Shown one piece after another: positions 63,231-64,000 of a DNA stretch of 64,000 nt (the first letter of the stretch is position 1; the number at the start of each line of letters is the position of its first letter). The DNA is from Aeromicrobium wangtongii. GTDB taxonomy: Bacteria; Actinomycetota; Actinomycetes; Propionibacteriales; Nocardioidaceae. The notes beneath the pieces are model-generated. The model made no database searches. It was not told the origin of the DNA and worked only from the letters and a program-made list of their open reading frames with translations. The position numbers and the translations under genes were made by a program. Location: positions 2,046,001 through 2,110,000 of the forward strand of contig NZ_CP102173.1 in assembly GCF_024584515.1 (NCBI RefSeq), read 5' to 3'.

Positions 63231-63881
63231 ATGAGCCTGGACGACGCCGAGATCGAGCGCCTGTACGCCTACCCCGACACCGGCCGCCCGTGGGTGCGCA
63301 CCAACTTCGTCGCGACGCTGGACGGAGCCGCCCACGCCGAGGACGGGCGGTCCGGATCGCTCGGTGGCGACGTCGACACCCGCGTCTTCCACGTCCTGCG
63401 CTCCTTGGCGGACGTCATCGTGGTCGGCGCCGGGACGGCACGGATCGAGGGCTACGGACCCGGCGACGTGCCGATAGCGGTCGTCAGCCGCCGACTGGAC
63501 ATCCCCGAGCGGCTCGTCGTGCCGGGGCAGCTGGTCATCACCACCGCGGACGCACCTGCCGACCGGATCGAGCACCTGCGGGAGACCGTGGACGTCATCG
63601 CGCTCGGCCGGGGCCGGGTCGACTGGGTCGCGGTCCTGGCCGAGCTCGCCGACCGCGGCTGGCACCGCGTGCTGTGCGAGGGAGGACCGACGCTGCACGG
63701 GGAGCTGGTCGCCCTGGACCTGGTCGATGAGGTCTGCCTGACGATCGCCCCGGTGCTGGCCGCCGGCGACGCGCCCCGCATCGCGCACGGGGCGCAGTCC
63801 GTCGACCGGGCGATGCGACTGGGCCACTGCGTCGCTGCCGAGGACGTGCTTCTGACCCGGTGGGTGCGCGAGCGAGCGTAG
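63231..63881 (+). CDS. RibD C-terminal-type (pyrimidine) reductase
   Basis: 216 residues. VRTNFVATLDGAAHAEDGRS near residue 22, HVLRSLADVIVVGAGTARIE near 54 and VLCEGGPTLHGELVALDLVD near 145 match the NADPH-dependent reductase domain of RibD / DHFR-like proteins. The deaminase domain is absent. Stand-alone actinobacterial members are of uncertain substrate (flavin-precursor or related reductions). The ATG at 63231 follows TAGGCT by 6 nt (leaderless). Confidence 0.82.
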   Translation: MSLDDAEIERLYAYPDTGRPWVRTNFVATLDGAAHAEDGRSGSLGGDVDTRVFHVLRSLADVIVVGAGTARIEGYGPGDVPIAVVSRRLDIPERLVVPGQLVITTADAPADRIEHLRETVDVIALGRGRVDWVAVLAELADRGWHRVLCEGGPTLHGELVALDLVDEVCLTIAPVLAAGDAPRIAHGAQSVDRAMRLGHCVAAEDVLLTRWVRERA

Positions 63882-63908
63882 GCTGGCGCCGACGAAGGGA
63901 TCCATCTC

Positions 63909-64000
63909 ATGTTTGACGTTGCACTTCTCATCGAGCGCCAGCTCAAGGACCTCGACGCCGACCAGGTCATCGCCCTGCACGAAGGGCTTGACGACACGGT
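63909..64000 (+). CDS. Unknown protein, 5' end only
   Basis: The ATG at 63909 has GAAGGGAT upstream. Thirty codons are visible, beginning MFDVALLIERQLKDLDADQV and ending HEGLDDTV at the window edge. The start resembles a conserved actinobacterial hypothetical family, but too little is present to say more. Confidence 0.6.
   Translation, partial: MFDVALLIERQLKDLDADQVIALHEGLDDT

Overview
The window is high-GC chromosomal DNA with short intergenic gaps, frequent GTG starts, many ATGA/TGATG gene overlaps and several start codons placed 6-7 nt after a TANNNT hexamer (leaderless transcripts). Gene content and order point to an actinobacterium. From 1 to about 23.9 kb the layout follows the order I remember from Mycobacterium tuberculosis: aspS, hisS, glyoxalase-II-like MBL, relA, apt, secF-secD-yajC, ruvB-ruvA-ruvC, yebC, pdxT, pdxS, pgsA, HIT, thrS. 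A member of Nocardioidaceae (Aeromicrobium/Nocardioides-like) is my best guess; this is inference.

Region by region. 1-24 kb: translation, stringent response, protein export, Holliday-junction processing and PLP synthesis, nearly all on the minus strand. Two departures stand out. An AbiEi/DUF559-type gene at 5078-6025 is bracketed by 21-bp tandem arrays in inverted orientation. An AurF-like diiron oxygenase with a ferredoxin/FprB-type reductase lies between pdxS and pgsA, where phosphatidylinositol-mannoside genes are usual. 24-31 kb: a REC-PAS-PAS-PAS histidine kinase, a GMC/cholesterol-oxidase-like enzyme, and a divergent tetR-BVMO-acetoacetate-decarboxylase-like operon. 31-37 kb: a stress group (universal stress proteins, Zn alcohol dehydrogenase, acetyltransferase, DUF4389 membrane protein, Ser/Thr kinase) with a DosR/DevR-like palindrome. 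37-46.7 kb: two paralogous alpha/beta hydrolases around a flavin disulfide-reductase homologue, a large LuxR-family ATPase regulator, and a two-component system with a PepSY protein.

46999-52925 is a decayed genomic island inserted in the 3' end of tRNA-Val(CAC). A 25-bp piece of the tRNA is repeated at both edges. Inside are a frameshifted tyrosine integrase, an intact excisionase-like gene, a Toprim-domain fragment fused onto a truncated peptidase-inhibitor-like gene, an ECF sigma factor with a partner membrane protein, and two unknown genes. Each edge carries its own terminator hairpin for the tRNA.

52.9-64 kb: tRNA genes (Val, Gly, Cys, Val), a class-IV aminotransferase, a LexA-controlled DUF222/HNH endonuclease gene broken by a 40-nt palindromic insertion, a YihY-type membrane protein and an AidB-type acyl-CoA dehydrogenase firing from one shared -10 element, and an assimilatory sulfite reductase operon (cysteine-type leader peptide, nirA/sirA, small zinc ribbon, sirohydrochlorin chelatase). 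It ends with a PPK2, a RibD-C-type reductase and the start of an unknown gene.
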